Positions 27,417-35,229 of a stretch of 64,000 bases of DNA are shown in pieces; the first letter of the stretch is position 1, and the number at the start of each line of letters is the position of its first letter. Source of the stretch: Thermohalobaculum sp039028795 (lineage in GTDB: Bacteria > Pseudomonadota > Alphaproteobacteria > Rhodobacterales > Rhodobacteraceae); the NCBI GenBank assembly GCA_039028795.1, contig JBCCHJ010000017.1, forward strand, positions 20,722 through 84,721. Reading direction: 5' to 3'. Below the pieces are notes generated by a model. That model was not told where the DNA came from. It did no database searches and saw only the letters and a list, made by a program, of their open reading frames with translations. Position numbers and translations under genes: made by a program.

Positions 27417-27455
27417 TTGACGTTCACGTCAACAAATACTTGACGCGCACGTCAA
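27417..27455. promoter_or_regulatory. Two MerR-type operators with overlapping promoter
   Basis: TTGACGTTCACGTCAA (27417-27432) is a perfect 16-base palindrome, and TTGACGCGCACGTCAA (27440-27455) is a second copy 23 bases downstream. TTGACG of the second copy can serve as a -35 element, with TATGTA at 27464-27469 as a -10 at an 18-base spacing. The pattern resembles CGT-centred palindromes reported for LiuR/FadP-type MerR regulators of acyl-CoA degradation. It sits between the MerR gene and the divergent thioesterase genes. Confidence 0.75.
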
Positions 27456-27515
27456 CGTAATCATATGTATCTGGCACAAGGCGAATCCCTCCTAGCTCCA
27501 GCAACGGAGAAGAAG

Positions 27516-27914
27516 ATGACCGAACAAACCTATACGATCGGCCAGATGTGCTCGGACTTCAATGTCACCCCGCGCACGTTGCGCTTTTACGAATACAAGG
27601 AACTGCTGGCTCCGATTCGTGAAGGCCAGAAACGGCTGTTCACCAATACCTGCCGGGCACGGCTGAGCTTGATTCTGCGCGGTAAGCGCTTTGGCTTTTC
27701 GCTGGTCGAGATCAAGGATCTGCTGGATCTCTACGAAGTTGGCGACGGGCAAGTCACGCAGTTGTCTGCGACGCTCGAAGCAGCCCAGGTTCACCATAGT
27801 GAATTGATCGCCCAGCGTGACGAATTGAACACCGCGATAGCCGAGCTGGACGAGCAAATGTCCATGGTCCGCGGCATGCTTGAAAGCAAAGGCCTGTCAA
27901 AGGCCGCCGAATAA
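27516..27914 (+). CDS. MerR family transcriptional regulator of acyl-CoA degradation
   Basis: A 132-residue MerR-type protein: a winged-helix domain (YTIGQMCSDFNVTPRTLRFYE near residues 6-25) and a C-terminal dimerisation coiled coil ending AELDEQMSMVRGMLESKG. No cysteine metal site is visible, which argues against metal sensing and for an acyl-CoA-type signal as in LiuR/FadP relatives. The ATG at 27516 has GGAGAAGAAG upstream. The gene is 15 bases from the acyl-CoA dehydrogenase gene, and tandem operators lie upstream. Confidence 0.9.
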   Translation: MTEQTYTIGQMCSDFNVTPRTLRFYEYKELLAPIREGQKRLFTNTCRARLSLILRGKRFGFSLVEIKDLLDLYEVGDGQVTQLSATLEAAQVHHSELIAQRDELNTAIAELDEQMSMVRGMLESKGLSKAAE

Positions 27915-27929
27915 ATTCAGGAGATCATA

Positions 27930-29720
27930 ATGCCCCAATATCAGCCACCGCTTCGCGACTATCAGTTTGTTCTGCACGAAGCGCTGAAGATCCAAGATGA
28001 GACCGCGATCGACGGCTATGACGAACTGACCGAAGATTTTACGGGTGCGGTGCTGGACGAAGCTGGAAAGATCGCCAGGGACGTGCTGGCGCCGACAAAC
28101 GCGATCGGTGATCAGGTTGGCTGCCGTCTGGAAAACGGGGTGGTCTACACGCCTGATGAATTCAAACCAGCCTGGCAGACGCTGGTTGAAGGCGGTTGGC
28201 CGTCGCTGGAATGCGATCCGGACTTTGGCGGTCAGGGCATGCGCAACATCCTGTCGACCTGTGTCGGCTCGATGCACTCTGCCGCGAATATGGGTTTCAT
28301 GATGTATTCGGGGCTGACCCACGGTGCCTATTCAGCGTTGCATGCGCACGGAACTGACGAGCAGAAGCAAAAATATCTGCCCAAAATGGTCTCGGGCGAA
28401 TGGACCGGCACCATGAACCTGACCGAGCCACATTGCGGAACCGATTTGGGCATGCTGCGTACCAAAGCAGTGCCGAACGGTGATGGGTACAAGATTTCGG
28501 GCCAAAAAATCTTCATCTCAGCTGGTGAGCATGATTTGGCGGAGAACATTATCCACCTCGTGCTGGCACGTCTTCCCGACGCCCCGGCTGGCGTCAAAGG
28601 TATCAGTCTGTTCGTAGTTCCGAAGTTCCTGGTCAACGATGATGGCTCGCTTGGTGCGCGCAACGGCGTTAGCTGTGGCAACATAGAAGAGAAAATGGGC
28701 ATCCACGGCAACTCGACCTGTGTGATGAACTATGACGACGCCACGGGATGGTTGGTCGGAACTGAGAACAAGGGTCTTGTCGCCATGTTCACCATGATGA
28801 ACGAGGCGCGCCTGCTGGTCGGTATGCAAGGATTAGCCCAGGCTGACGCGGCCTATCAAACAGCGGCTGCCTACGCCAAGGACCGTCTGCAGGGCCGCGC
28901 TGTGACAGGCGCCGAAAACCCAGACGGCCCAGCCGATCCGTTGATCGTTCACCCAGATATCCGCCGCATGCTGATGGAGCAAAAGAGCTTCGTCGAAGGC
29001 GGCATGGGTTTTCTGTCCTGGGTGTCGATGCTGATTGATGCCTCGAAGCACCATTCCGATCCGGCTGAGCGCGAGCGGGCCGATGATGTCGTTGGTCTGT
29101 TGACCCCGATCGTCAAGGCCTTCCTGACCGAAGAAGGGTATCGTCTGACGGCCCTGGGTCAGCAGGTCTTTGGCGGCCATGGCTACATTGAAGAATGGGG
29201 CATGTCCCAGTTTGTCCGCGATGCCAGGATCACGATGATCTACGAAGGCACAACGGGCATCCAGGCGCTGGATCTCGTGGGCCGGAAACTGCCCATGAAA
29301 TCCGGCAAGGCGGTTATGACGTTCTTCGAGTACGTCAAGGGCTACATCAAAGACAACGAAGATGATTTGCCGTTGGCCAAGGACTTCCTCGAACCTCTGA
29401 AAGAGGCTTCTAAAGATCTGCAGGCAGCGTCGATGTACTTTATGCAGGCTGGCATGAAGAACCCGAACAATGCGCTAGCGGGCTCGGTGGACTTCCTGCA
29501 CCTGTTCGGCTTGGTGTGCATGGGTCTTTCCTGGGCACGTCAGGCGAAAGCTGCCCAACGTGCCATCGAGGCGGGCGCCGAGGACAAGGAATTCTATACC
29601 AACAAGCTGATCACGGGCCGGTTCTACATGAAGCGCATGCTGCCGGAGACGAAGCTGCGTCTGGCCCGCGTTGAAACTGGGGCAGACCCGGTAATGGATC
29701 TGCCTGCCGAAGCATTCTGA
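27930..29720 (+). CDS. Acyl-CoA dehydrogenase, long form
   Basis: A 596-residue FAD-dependent acyl-CoA dehydrogenase with an extra C-terminal domain. The active-site region includes MNLTEPHCGTDLGMLRT, which packs on FAD, and the catalytic glutamate in ITMIYEGTTGIQALDLVG. The family includes both beta-oxidation FadE-type enzymes and the DMSP-pathway enzyme DmdC of roseobacters, which have the same length and architecture. The neighbours (MerR, thiolase, FadB) favour general fatty-acid oxidation here. A hairpin follows the stop, so downstream genes may have their own promoter. Confidence 0.92.
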   Translation: MPQYQPPLRDYQFVLHEALKIQDETAIDGYDELTEDFTGAVLDEAGKIARDVLAPTNAIGDQVGCRLENGVVYTPDEFKPAWQTLVEGGWPSLECDPDFGGQGMRNILSTCVGSMHSAANMGFMMYSGLTHGAYSALHAHGTDEQKQKYLPKMVSGEWTGTMNLTEPHCGTDLGMLRTKAVPNGDGYKISGQKIFISAGEHDLAENIIHLVLARLPDAPAGVKGISLFVVPKFLVNDDGSLGARNGVSCGNIEEKMGIHGNSTCVMNYDDATGWLVGTENKGLVAMFTMMNEARLLVGMQGLAQADAAYQTAAAYAKDRLQGRAVTGAENPDGPADPLIVHPDIRRMLMEQKSFVEGGMGFLSWVSMLIDASKHHSDPAERERADDVVGLLTPIVKAFLTEEGYRLTALGQQVFGGHGYIEEWGMSQFVRDARITMIYEGTTGIQALDLVGRKLPMKSGKAVMTFFEYVKGYIKDNEDDLPLAKDFLEPLKEASKDLQAASMYFMQAGMKNPNNALAGSVDFLHLFGLVCMGLSWARQAKAAQRAIEAGAEDKEFYTNKLITGRFYMKRMLPETKLRLARVETGADPVMDLPAEAF

Positions 29721-29731
29721 GATCTCTTGAC

Positions 29732-29751
29732 GGGTGGGCAATTGCCCACCC
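29732..29751. terminator. GGGTGGGC palindrome after acyl-CoA dehydrogenase
   Basis: GGGTGGGC-AATT-GCCCACCC is a perfect eight-pair stem twelve bases after the stop codon, followed by ATTTC. It belongs to the dispersed GGGTGGG palindrome group seen elsewhere in the window and probably stabilises or ends the transcript. Confidence 0.65.
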
Positions 29752-30211
29752 ATTTCGAAGAAGTAAGAGGTGACTACAAAGATACGCCTGGCCGGCCCAG
29801 CCATTTTCTTGATCATGGCCTGCCAGCGCTGAACCTCGGCCCGGAAATGCTCTTCGGTGCTTCATGGTGTTCCAAGGATCGAGTTTTGCAAAACAAGTCA
29901 TCCTCGATTTTGGAGTTTGGAAGGCCATACGTCTGACGCCAAAGCTTTCTGTATTGCCGATTGTTGAGTGGCAAGACTGGCTGCGTAACAGCAAGACGAA
30001 AGAGAAGGTGATGCGGAACCGTCCAGTAAGAGGAACATCAGGTCCAGGCGCTTCCGGCCGGGTTACTTTACGCCGGACTGCGCCCGGTGCTGGCAGACCG
30101 GCGCAGGCACATCCGAAAATGTCAGGTCGCATAGGTTGCAATTCGATTGCGCTGTCGATCAAAACTGCATTGATGGGCTCGGCCCGCAACTCAATCGACC
30201 TGAAGGACTAG
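29752..30211. other. Intergenic region with possible gene remnant
   Basis: About 460 bases without a credible gene. On the minus strand at 29760-29861 a broken frame reads STEEHFRAEVQRWQAMIKKM after an in-frame stop. This looks like the C-terminal end of a tripartite tricarboxylate (TctC/Bug-type) solute receptor, so it may be a decayed fragment. Nothing else is recognisable, and short open frames on both strands have no domain or start signal. Confidence 0.4.
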
Positions 30212-30748
30212 ATGATGCTTAAAACCCTTACGGCCTTTGCGCTGTTCCTCTTAGCAGTTTTGCCAGCAGCGGCCGAAATCACGTCAGCGCAAAAGGAACA
30301 ATTGGCTGAGCGGATCACGGCCTTTGATGTCGCCATCCGGGCAAACGACGTGGCCGAAATTCTGAAGGTTACGCCGCCCAAAATCTATGAATTTCTGTCC
30401 GAACAGGCGGGCATGCCGGTCGCTGAACTGCAGAAGCTTGTCATCGAGCAGATGGGCGAGGTGATGAAGGATGTCGAGATCCAGGAACTCTCGATGGACA
30501 CCGGGCAGACCGAATACCTGACCACCCCCGACGGCACCGATTATGCATTGGTTCCCTCTTACTTTGTGATGTCGACACCGGAAATCGGAACTATCGAAAC
30601 CAAGTCGCACACCCTTGCTCTTAGAGACAATGACCAGTGGTACCTGTTGCGTATCGACAATCCCCAGCAGCTTTTGATCATGAAGCAAGTTTATCCGTCA
30701 TTCACCAATGTCGAGTTCCCCAGGGGCTCGGTCAAAACCGTCGAATAG
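30212..30748 (+). CDS. Exported protein of unknown function
   Basis: A 178-residue protein with a clear signal peptide (LKTLTAFALFLLAVLPAAA, cleavage near residue 22) and a mature domain of mixed helix and strand. Its middle (EIQELSMDTGQTEYLTTPDG) and end (QWYLLRIDNPQQLLIMKQV) look like a compact periplasmic domain. GAAGGA precedes ATG-ATG at 30212/30215. It lies six bases before the GST gene, so it is transcribed with the fatty-acid cluster. I recognise no family. Confidence 0.78.
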   Translation: MMLKTLTAFALFLLAVLPAAAEITSAQKEQLAERITAFDVAIRANDVAEILKVTPPKIYEFLSEQAGMPVAELQKLVIEQMGEVMKDVEIQELSMDTGQTEYLTTPDGTDYALVPSYFVMSTPEIGTIETKSHTLALRDNDQWYLLRIDNPQQLLIMKQVYPSFTNVEFPRGSVKTVE

Positions 30749-30754
30749 GGGGTT

Positions 30755-31387
30755 TTGACCTTGGGCACCTACAAACTTTATTGTTTCGCGCAGTCCGGCA
30801 ATGCCTACAAAGTTGCGTTGGCGTTGGAATTGGCAGGGGCGGACTGGGAACCAGTTTTTGTTGACTTTTTTAAGGGTCAGCATCGGACGCCAGAATTTGC
30901 CGAGATCAACCCGATGGCTGAGGTCCCGGTGTTGGAGTACGCAGGCAATACACTGACCCAGTCCGGCGCGATTCTGGATTTTCTGACCGATATGTTGGAC
31001 GCGTTCAAACCGTCCGACAGGACGGAAGCCCTGCGTTGGATGTTTTGGGACAATCACAAGCTGACCAGCAATTTGGCGACCTGGCGATTTCTGGTGAATT
31101 TTGCTCCGGAACAGATGCGCAACCCGGATGTGATCGCCTTCACGAAAGGCAGGGCTGTCACGGCATTGAAGGTGCTGGACGCGCATCTCGCCGACCGCGA
31201 ATGGATTGTCGGCAAATCGCTGTCGATCGTCGATCTCTCTTGCCAGGGCTACGTTCACTACACAGATGAATATGACTTCAAATGGTCGTCGGTGCCAAAC
31301 GTCGTGGCCTGGCGCAAACGCATCCAGGCCCTGCCTGGATGGAAGCATCCTTATGACCTGATGCCCGGTCATCCGTTACCTGAGTAA
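30755..31387 (+). CDS. Glutathione S-transferase family protein
   Basis: A 210-residue GST. The thioredoxin-like N domain carries the motif VPVLEYAGNTLTQSGAILDFL, in which a cis-proline precedes the glutathione gamma-glutamyl-binding Gln-Ser pair. The C domain is helical, with SIVDLSCQGYVHY. The only in-frame start after an upstream TAG is TTG at 30755, preceded by a G-rich ribosome binding site. It sits inside the beta-oxidation cluster, where it might detoxify reactive lipid products; that is inference. Confidence 0.88.
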   Translation: MTLGTYKLYCFAQSGNAYKVALALELAGADWEPVFVDFFKGQHRTPEFAEINPMAEVPVLEYAGNTLTQSGAILDFLTDMLDAFKPSDRTEALRWMFWDNHKLTSNLATWRFLVNFAPEQMRNPDVIAFTKGRAVTALKVLDAHLADREWIVGKSLSIVDLSCQGYVHYTDEYDFKWSSVPNVVAWRKRIQALPGWKHPYDLMPGHPLPE

Positions 31388-31395
31388 GGAGCAAT

Positions 31396-33447
31396 ATGCT
31401 GGGGCTTTTTGCATCGAAGGAACCGCGCGTTCGGGACATTATCGTGCCGGCCAGTGCAGTTGCGACGGATGCAGAACCCTACGAGTTGATGTCGGCGGTC
31501 ATCGATTTCGTGAACCACGTGACGCATGAAGGTCGATATCGGATGTGGGAGATTCCGATCGAGGCTCTCCATGCCTATCACGCGGACTACTACTACTCGA
31601 CGGTAAACAATGGCGGGCATAGCCGGTTCATTGGGAATTCAGGCATGGACCCCAAGATTCTGGCGAATGCAGAATCGGGGCTACAAGCCATGGGCGCGAA
31701 CGGGCATCTGGAGTGCTTTGCCGAGATGTTCGATTGGGCCACGGTGCATCCAGAAGAGGTCGCAGAACTCGCGGAACCGATCAATCGGGCCGAGGCACTG
31801 TCGGCGCTGGATGACAAATTCTTCCAGATCGACAAACAGGATGAAGGTTTCTATGGCCATGCTATGACTTGGCTACGCGGCCTTAAATCCCTGAAGGTCG
31901 TGCCTGACAAGCGCCATGAGATGACTCTGGAAAAGCTTTGCGCCGCTAACCCCCTGGCGGCGCAACGGGCGGATGACGATCTCAGCGATATCCTGCACAA
32001 ACAGTTGACGGTTCCGCTGCATGCCGGATTGCACATTTCGGGGCGCCGTGGAGATCAACGCCATCAGATCCAAGACTCGATGAATGGCCAATACCAGACC
32101 GTTGATGGTGAGCAGAAAATCGTCTGGTCTGTGCTGACGGATCAAGGCGTCCGATACGCCATCGAGCGGGAAGACGGCGTAATGCTTTATGCCGAAGTTG
32201 ATGATGTCGATCCGGACGGCAATTCGATCAAGATAAAACAAGCAGTCTCGGGGGTCCCGGCCGACGAAATCGCAATGGCCATGGCGCATGCTGCAAAGCA
32301 TCGGGTGGCATTGTCTGTTGTTGCCATGTTGCGGCATGCCGGGATCAGCACCGGTCCTGATTGGATCGCATGGGAGCGCAAAGAAGACGGCCAAAAGCTG
32401 GGCCGCGACTCCGCTGTCTATGCCATTGGGCTGGACGCTGAAGCCGAAGCGCACCTTCTGCTGGGCGAAGATGGTGCGGCGATCTTTTTGGGCGGATCTC
32501 CAGAGCCAGAAATCTATCTGGATGGACCGGATCTTGACGACATCATCGATCAGATGACGGATCGCCAGGAATACGAGGCAGAAATGCTGGCAGCAATGGT
32601 GCCCGAAAAATATCGCGTCAAATCCGAGCCGCCGAATGACGTCGCAGCCCAGGAACCAAAGCGGTCGCAGCCTAAGAAACGATCGCTCTTTGGTGGCAAC
32701 TTGGAAACTTTGTGGCTGGACCACCACACCGCAGAAGAGCTTTCCCTGATCGACCAGGACATCCGCGATCTGCACTTCCGGCTTGAGGACCCGCTGGATG
32801 CAGGCGTCAGCATGACCTTGATGAGCCAGGAACCGCCCGCCGCGCTGCTCGAGATCGGTGAGCCGATCGAAGAATGGGAAGTCAACGAAGAAGTTGCGGA
32901 CCGCATAGAGATTCTAACATCCATCGGCGCTATGACGGCCTCGGAAATCAGCTCGGGCGTTTCAGTCCATTCGGCGAAAGAGGGTGTTCCACGCAAGACG
33001 ATGATCGGGGTAACCCGTCGCGACAAGATTGATGCCGCAATCGGCGCGGCGCACCGATATCCGGTGGCCGTTGGTCTTTTCATCCTATTGGAGCAAGCTG
33101 GCCTGACGGATCTGTTTCAGGGAGCCTGCTACGTTCAGACCGGTGGGGCAGGTTTGACCGAAATTCTCTTGAAGAACCCAAAGATCCAAGATGCCCTGGC
33201 AGATCCCTTGCGCGAGGCCATGGCGACGACGCCGGGCAAACGTAAGAAAAAGAAATCGCCATCCGAACACTTTGCCATCCTTTTCGAAGGCGTCGATGGC
33301 ATGGCGATTGCCCATTTCGGCGAACAGCGCGCGGTGCTGATGCCGTTCTCCGGAAACACCGACGATCTTTTCGAAACTGTCCCCGTAATCCCGATGGAGG
33401 AGCTTCTTCACGAAGAAAAAGCCTTCGTCGCCCGACTTAAATCATAA
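31396..33447 (+). CDS. Large protein with N-terminal DUF4375-like domain
   Basis: A 683-residue cytoplasmic protein with no signal peptide or membrane segment. Residues 30-160 contain YHADYYYSTVNNGGHSRFI, typical of DUF4375 (DMP19-like) domains, which are often seen in polymorphic-toxin immunity and signalling contexts. The rest is acidic and not recognised, with a basic Lys/Pro linker near residue 430 (QPKKRSLFGG) and a Lys-rich patch near residue 620 (GKRKKKKSPSEH). AAGGAG precedes the ATG. It lies eight bases after the GST gene and 41 bases before the thiolase gene, an unexpected position for such a protein. Confidence 0.75.
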   Translation: MLGLFASKEPRVRDIIVPASAVATDAEPYELMSAVIDFVNHVTHEGRYRMWEIPIEALHAYHADYYYSTVNNGGHSRFIGNSGMDPKILANAESGLQAMGANGHLECFAEMFDWATVHPEEVAELAEPINRAEALSALDDKFFQIDKQDEGFYGHAMTWLRGLKSLKVVPDKRHEMTLEKLCAANPLAAQRADDDLSDILHKQLTVPLHAGLHISGRRGDQRHQIQDSMNGQYQTVDGEQKIVWSVLTDQGVRYAIEREDGVMLYAEVDDVDPDGNSIKIKQAVSGVPADEIAMAMAHAAKHRVALSVVAMLRHAGISTGPDWIAWERKEDGQKLGRDSAVYAIGLDAEAEAHLLLGEDGAAIFLGGSPEPEIYLDGPDLDDIIDQMTDRQEYEAEMLAAMVPEKYRVKSEPPNDVAAQEPKRSQPKKRSLFGGNLETLWLDHHTAEELSLIDQDIRDLHFRLEDPLDAGVSMTLMSQEPPAALLEIGEPIEEWEVNEEVADRIEILTSIGAMTASEISSGVSVHSAKEGVPRKTMIGVTRRDKIDAAIGAAHRYPVAVGLFILLEQAGLTDLFQGACYVQTGGAGLTEILLKNPKIQDALADPLREAMATTPGKRKKKKSPSEHFAILFEGVDGMAIAHFGEQRAVLMPFSGNTDDLFETVPVIPMEELLHEEKAFVARLKS

Positions 33448-33488
33448 CGACCAAGGTTCCGCCAGGGACCAAACTTGAGGAGCTGACA

Positions 33489-34700
33489 ATGACCGATGCC
33501 TATATCTACGACGCCGTGCGGTCCCCGCGTGGCCGGGGTAAAAAGGACGGCAGCCTGCACGAGGTGACCTCGTTGAAGCTGTCTGCGGACATGTTGAACG
33601 CAATCCGTGATCGGAACGATCTGCCAACCGAGCAGGTCGAGGATGTGATCTGGGGTTGTGTGACTCCGGTCGGTGAACAGGGCACGGACATTGCACGTTC
33701 CGCTGTGCTCTATGCGGGCTGGGATGAAGGCACCCCAGGCGTTCAGATCAACCGGTTCTGTGCCTCGGGGCTCGAAGCCTGCAACATGGCGGCCAACCAG
33801 GTGATGGCAGGGGCAGGGGATCTCTATGTCGCAGGCGGCGTCGAGATGATGAGCCGCGTGCCCATGGGCTCGGACGGTGCTGCACTGGCGCTTGACCCGG
33901 TTTTGGCCATGAAGACTTATTTCGTTCCCCAAGGCATTTCCGCGGACATCATCGCCACGAAATTTGGCTTCAGCCGGGATGATGTTGATGCCTATGCGGT
34001 GGAAAGTCAAAAGCGTGCGAAGGCGGCTTGGGACGGCAACCGTTTTGAAAAGTCCATCGTCACTGTCAAAGATCAGAACGGAATCCCGATCCTGGATCAT
34101 GATGAACACATGCGGCCCGAAGCCGATATGCAGGCGCTCGGTTCGCTGAAAGCCAGCTTCAAAGACATGGGCGAAAACATGCCCGGTTTCGATGCAGTGG
34201 CCATGCTGCGCTATCCGCAATACGAACGGATCGACCATGTGCATCACGCAGGCAATTCTTCGGGCATTGTCGATGGCGCTGCGGCGGTTCTGATCGGTTC
34301 AAAGGAAGCGGGTGACCGGTTGGGACTGAAGCCGCGCGCCCGTATCCGCAATACTACGAAGATCGGGACTGATCCGACGATCAACCTGACGGGACCGGTG
34401 CCGGCGACGAAGAAGGCCCTTGCTAATTCAGGTATGAATCTCAGCGACATAGACCTTTTCGAGGTCAATGAAGCCTTCGCATCGGTGGTTTTGATGTTCC
34501 TTGATGAGTTCGGTGCCGATCATGGCAAAGTAAATGTGAACGGCGGCGCTATTGCCATGGGACACCCGCTGGGCGCGACCGGAGCAATGATCCTGGGAAC
34601 TGCTTTGGATGAGTTAGAGCGCACCGGGAAAGAAACCGCACTATGCACCCTGTGTGTCGCCGCCGGCATGGGGGCCGCGACCATAATCGAACGGGTATGA
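33489..34700 (+). CDS. fadA: Acetyl-CoA C-acyltransferase (thiolase)
   Basis: A 403-residue thiolase that cleaves 3-ketoacyl-CoA with CoA. The acyl-accepting Cys91 is in NRFCASGLEA, the catalytic histidine in GGAIAMGHPLGATG and the second cysteine in CTLCVAAGMG. TGAGGAGCTG precedes the ATG. With the dehydrogenase and FadB-type gene it supplies a full beta-oxidation spiral. The sequence lacks features that would assign it to acetoacetyl-CoA biosynthesis rather than degradation; context favours degradation. Confidence 0.93.
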   Translation: MTDAYIYDAVRSPRGRGKKDGSLHEVTSLKLSADMLNAIRDRNDLPTEQVEDVIWGCVTPVGEQGTDIARSAVLYAGWDEGTPGVQINRFCASGLEACNMAANQVMAGAGDLYVAGGVEMMSRVPMGSDGAALALDPVLAMKTYFVPQGISADIIATKFGFSRDDVDAYAVESQKRAKAAWDGNRFEKSIVTVKDQNGIPILDHDEHMRPEADMQALGSLKASFKDMGENMPGFDAVAMLRYPQYERIDHVHHAGNSSGIVDGAAAVLIGSKEAGDRLGLKPRARIRNTTKIGTDPTINLTGPVPATKKALANSGMNLSDIDLFEVNEAFASVVLMFLDEFGADHGKVNVNGGAIAMGHPLGATGAMILGTALDELERTGKETALCTLCVAAGMGAATIIERV

Positions 34701-34701
34701 A

Positions 34702-35160
34702 TTGTCAGATGATCAGCGTGCGATCCATGGTCTTGACCCAAGCGATGTTGTCGTTCGGCAAGACACGGCATTTCGGCGCGGCAATATCGATACCGACCTA
34801 TGGTTGACCACACTTTTCCTGCCCTTGGTGATACTCACCAATGGAAAGACGGTTCTGCTGCCCGACCGGGAGACGGCGGTCGCAGAGCTAGAGGTGTTGG
34901 GCAAGACCGCACGCGACATGGGTATTGCGGCACTGCGCACGCGCATTCTGTCCCATGTGCAACCGGCTCCGGATTTGTCGATACTCTGTTCGATCCGCGA
35001 CCGGCTGGATGCGGATGGCGAGGTCATGGCGTCGACATCGATGACATGGACGCTGATGCTTCTGGGAGAAGACTGGAAGATCACGCAAATCATCTTCGAA
35101 GAGAACGCGTTAGATCATTCTGTAACCGGACTGGTTCGCCGTACCGTAGATCCAAAGTAA
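34702..35160 (+). CDS. SnoaL/NTF2-like protein
   Basis: A 152-residue protein starting at TTG 34702, two bases after the thiolase stop, so translation is probably coupled. Its pattern of an early helix, a strand-rich middle and a conserved-looking STSMTWTLMLLGEDWKITQIIFE near the end matches the cystatin-like NTF2 fold. Such proteins are often small isomerases or binding proteins. No catalytic residue can be named, and a role in this beta-oxidation operon is unclear. Confidence 0.65.
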   Translation: MSDDQRAIHGLDPSDVVVRQDTAFRRGNIDTDLWLTTLFLPLVILTNGKTVLLPDRETAVAELEVLGKTARDMGIAALRTRILSHVQPAPDLSILCSIRDRLDADGEVMASTSMTWTLMLLGEDWKITQIIFEENALDHSVTGLVRRTVDPK

Positions 35161-35229
35161 CCGCGCGGTCTCCGCGCACCCAAACACAAATGCAGGTGCA
35201 ATCTTTGCGCCCAGCTCGGAGGTAGAGAT

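Noticed and set aside
27930..29720. Assignment of the acyl-CoA dehydrogenase as DmdC of DMSP demethylation
   Set aside because: DmdC and FadE-type long acyl-CoA dehydrogenases share length and motifs; neighbours are general beta-oxidation genes and no other dmd gene is present.
29864..30211. A 115-residue frame upstream of the exported-protein gene
   Set aside because: It has no domain, no ribosome binding site and an Arg-rich composition; the region looks like decayed or non-coding sequence.
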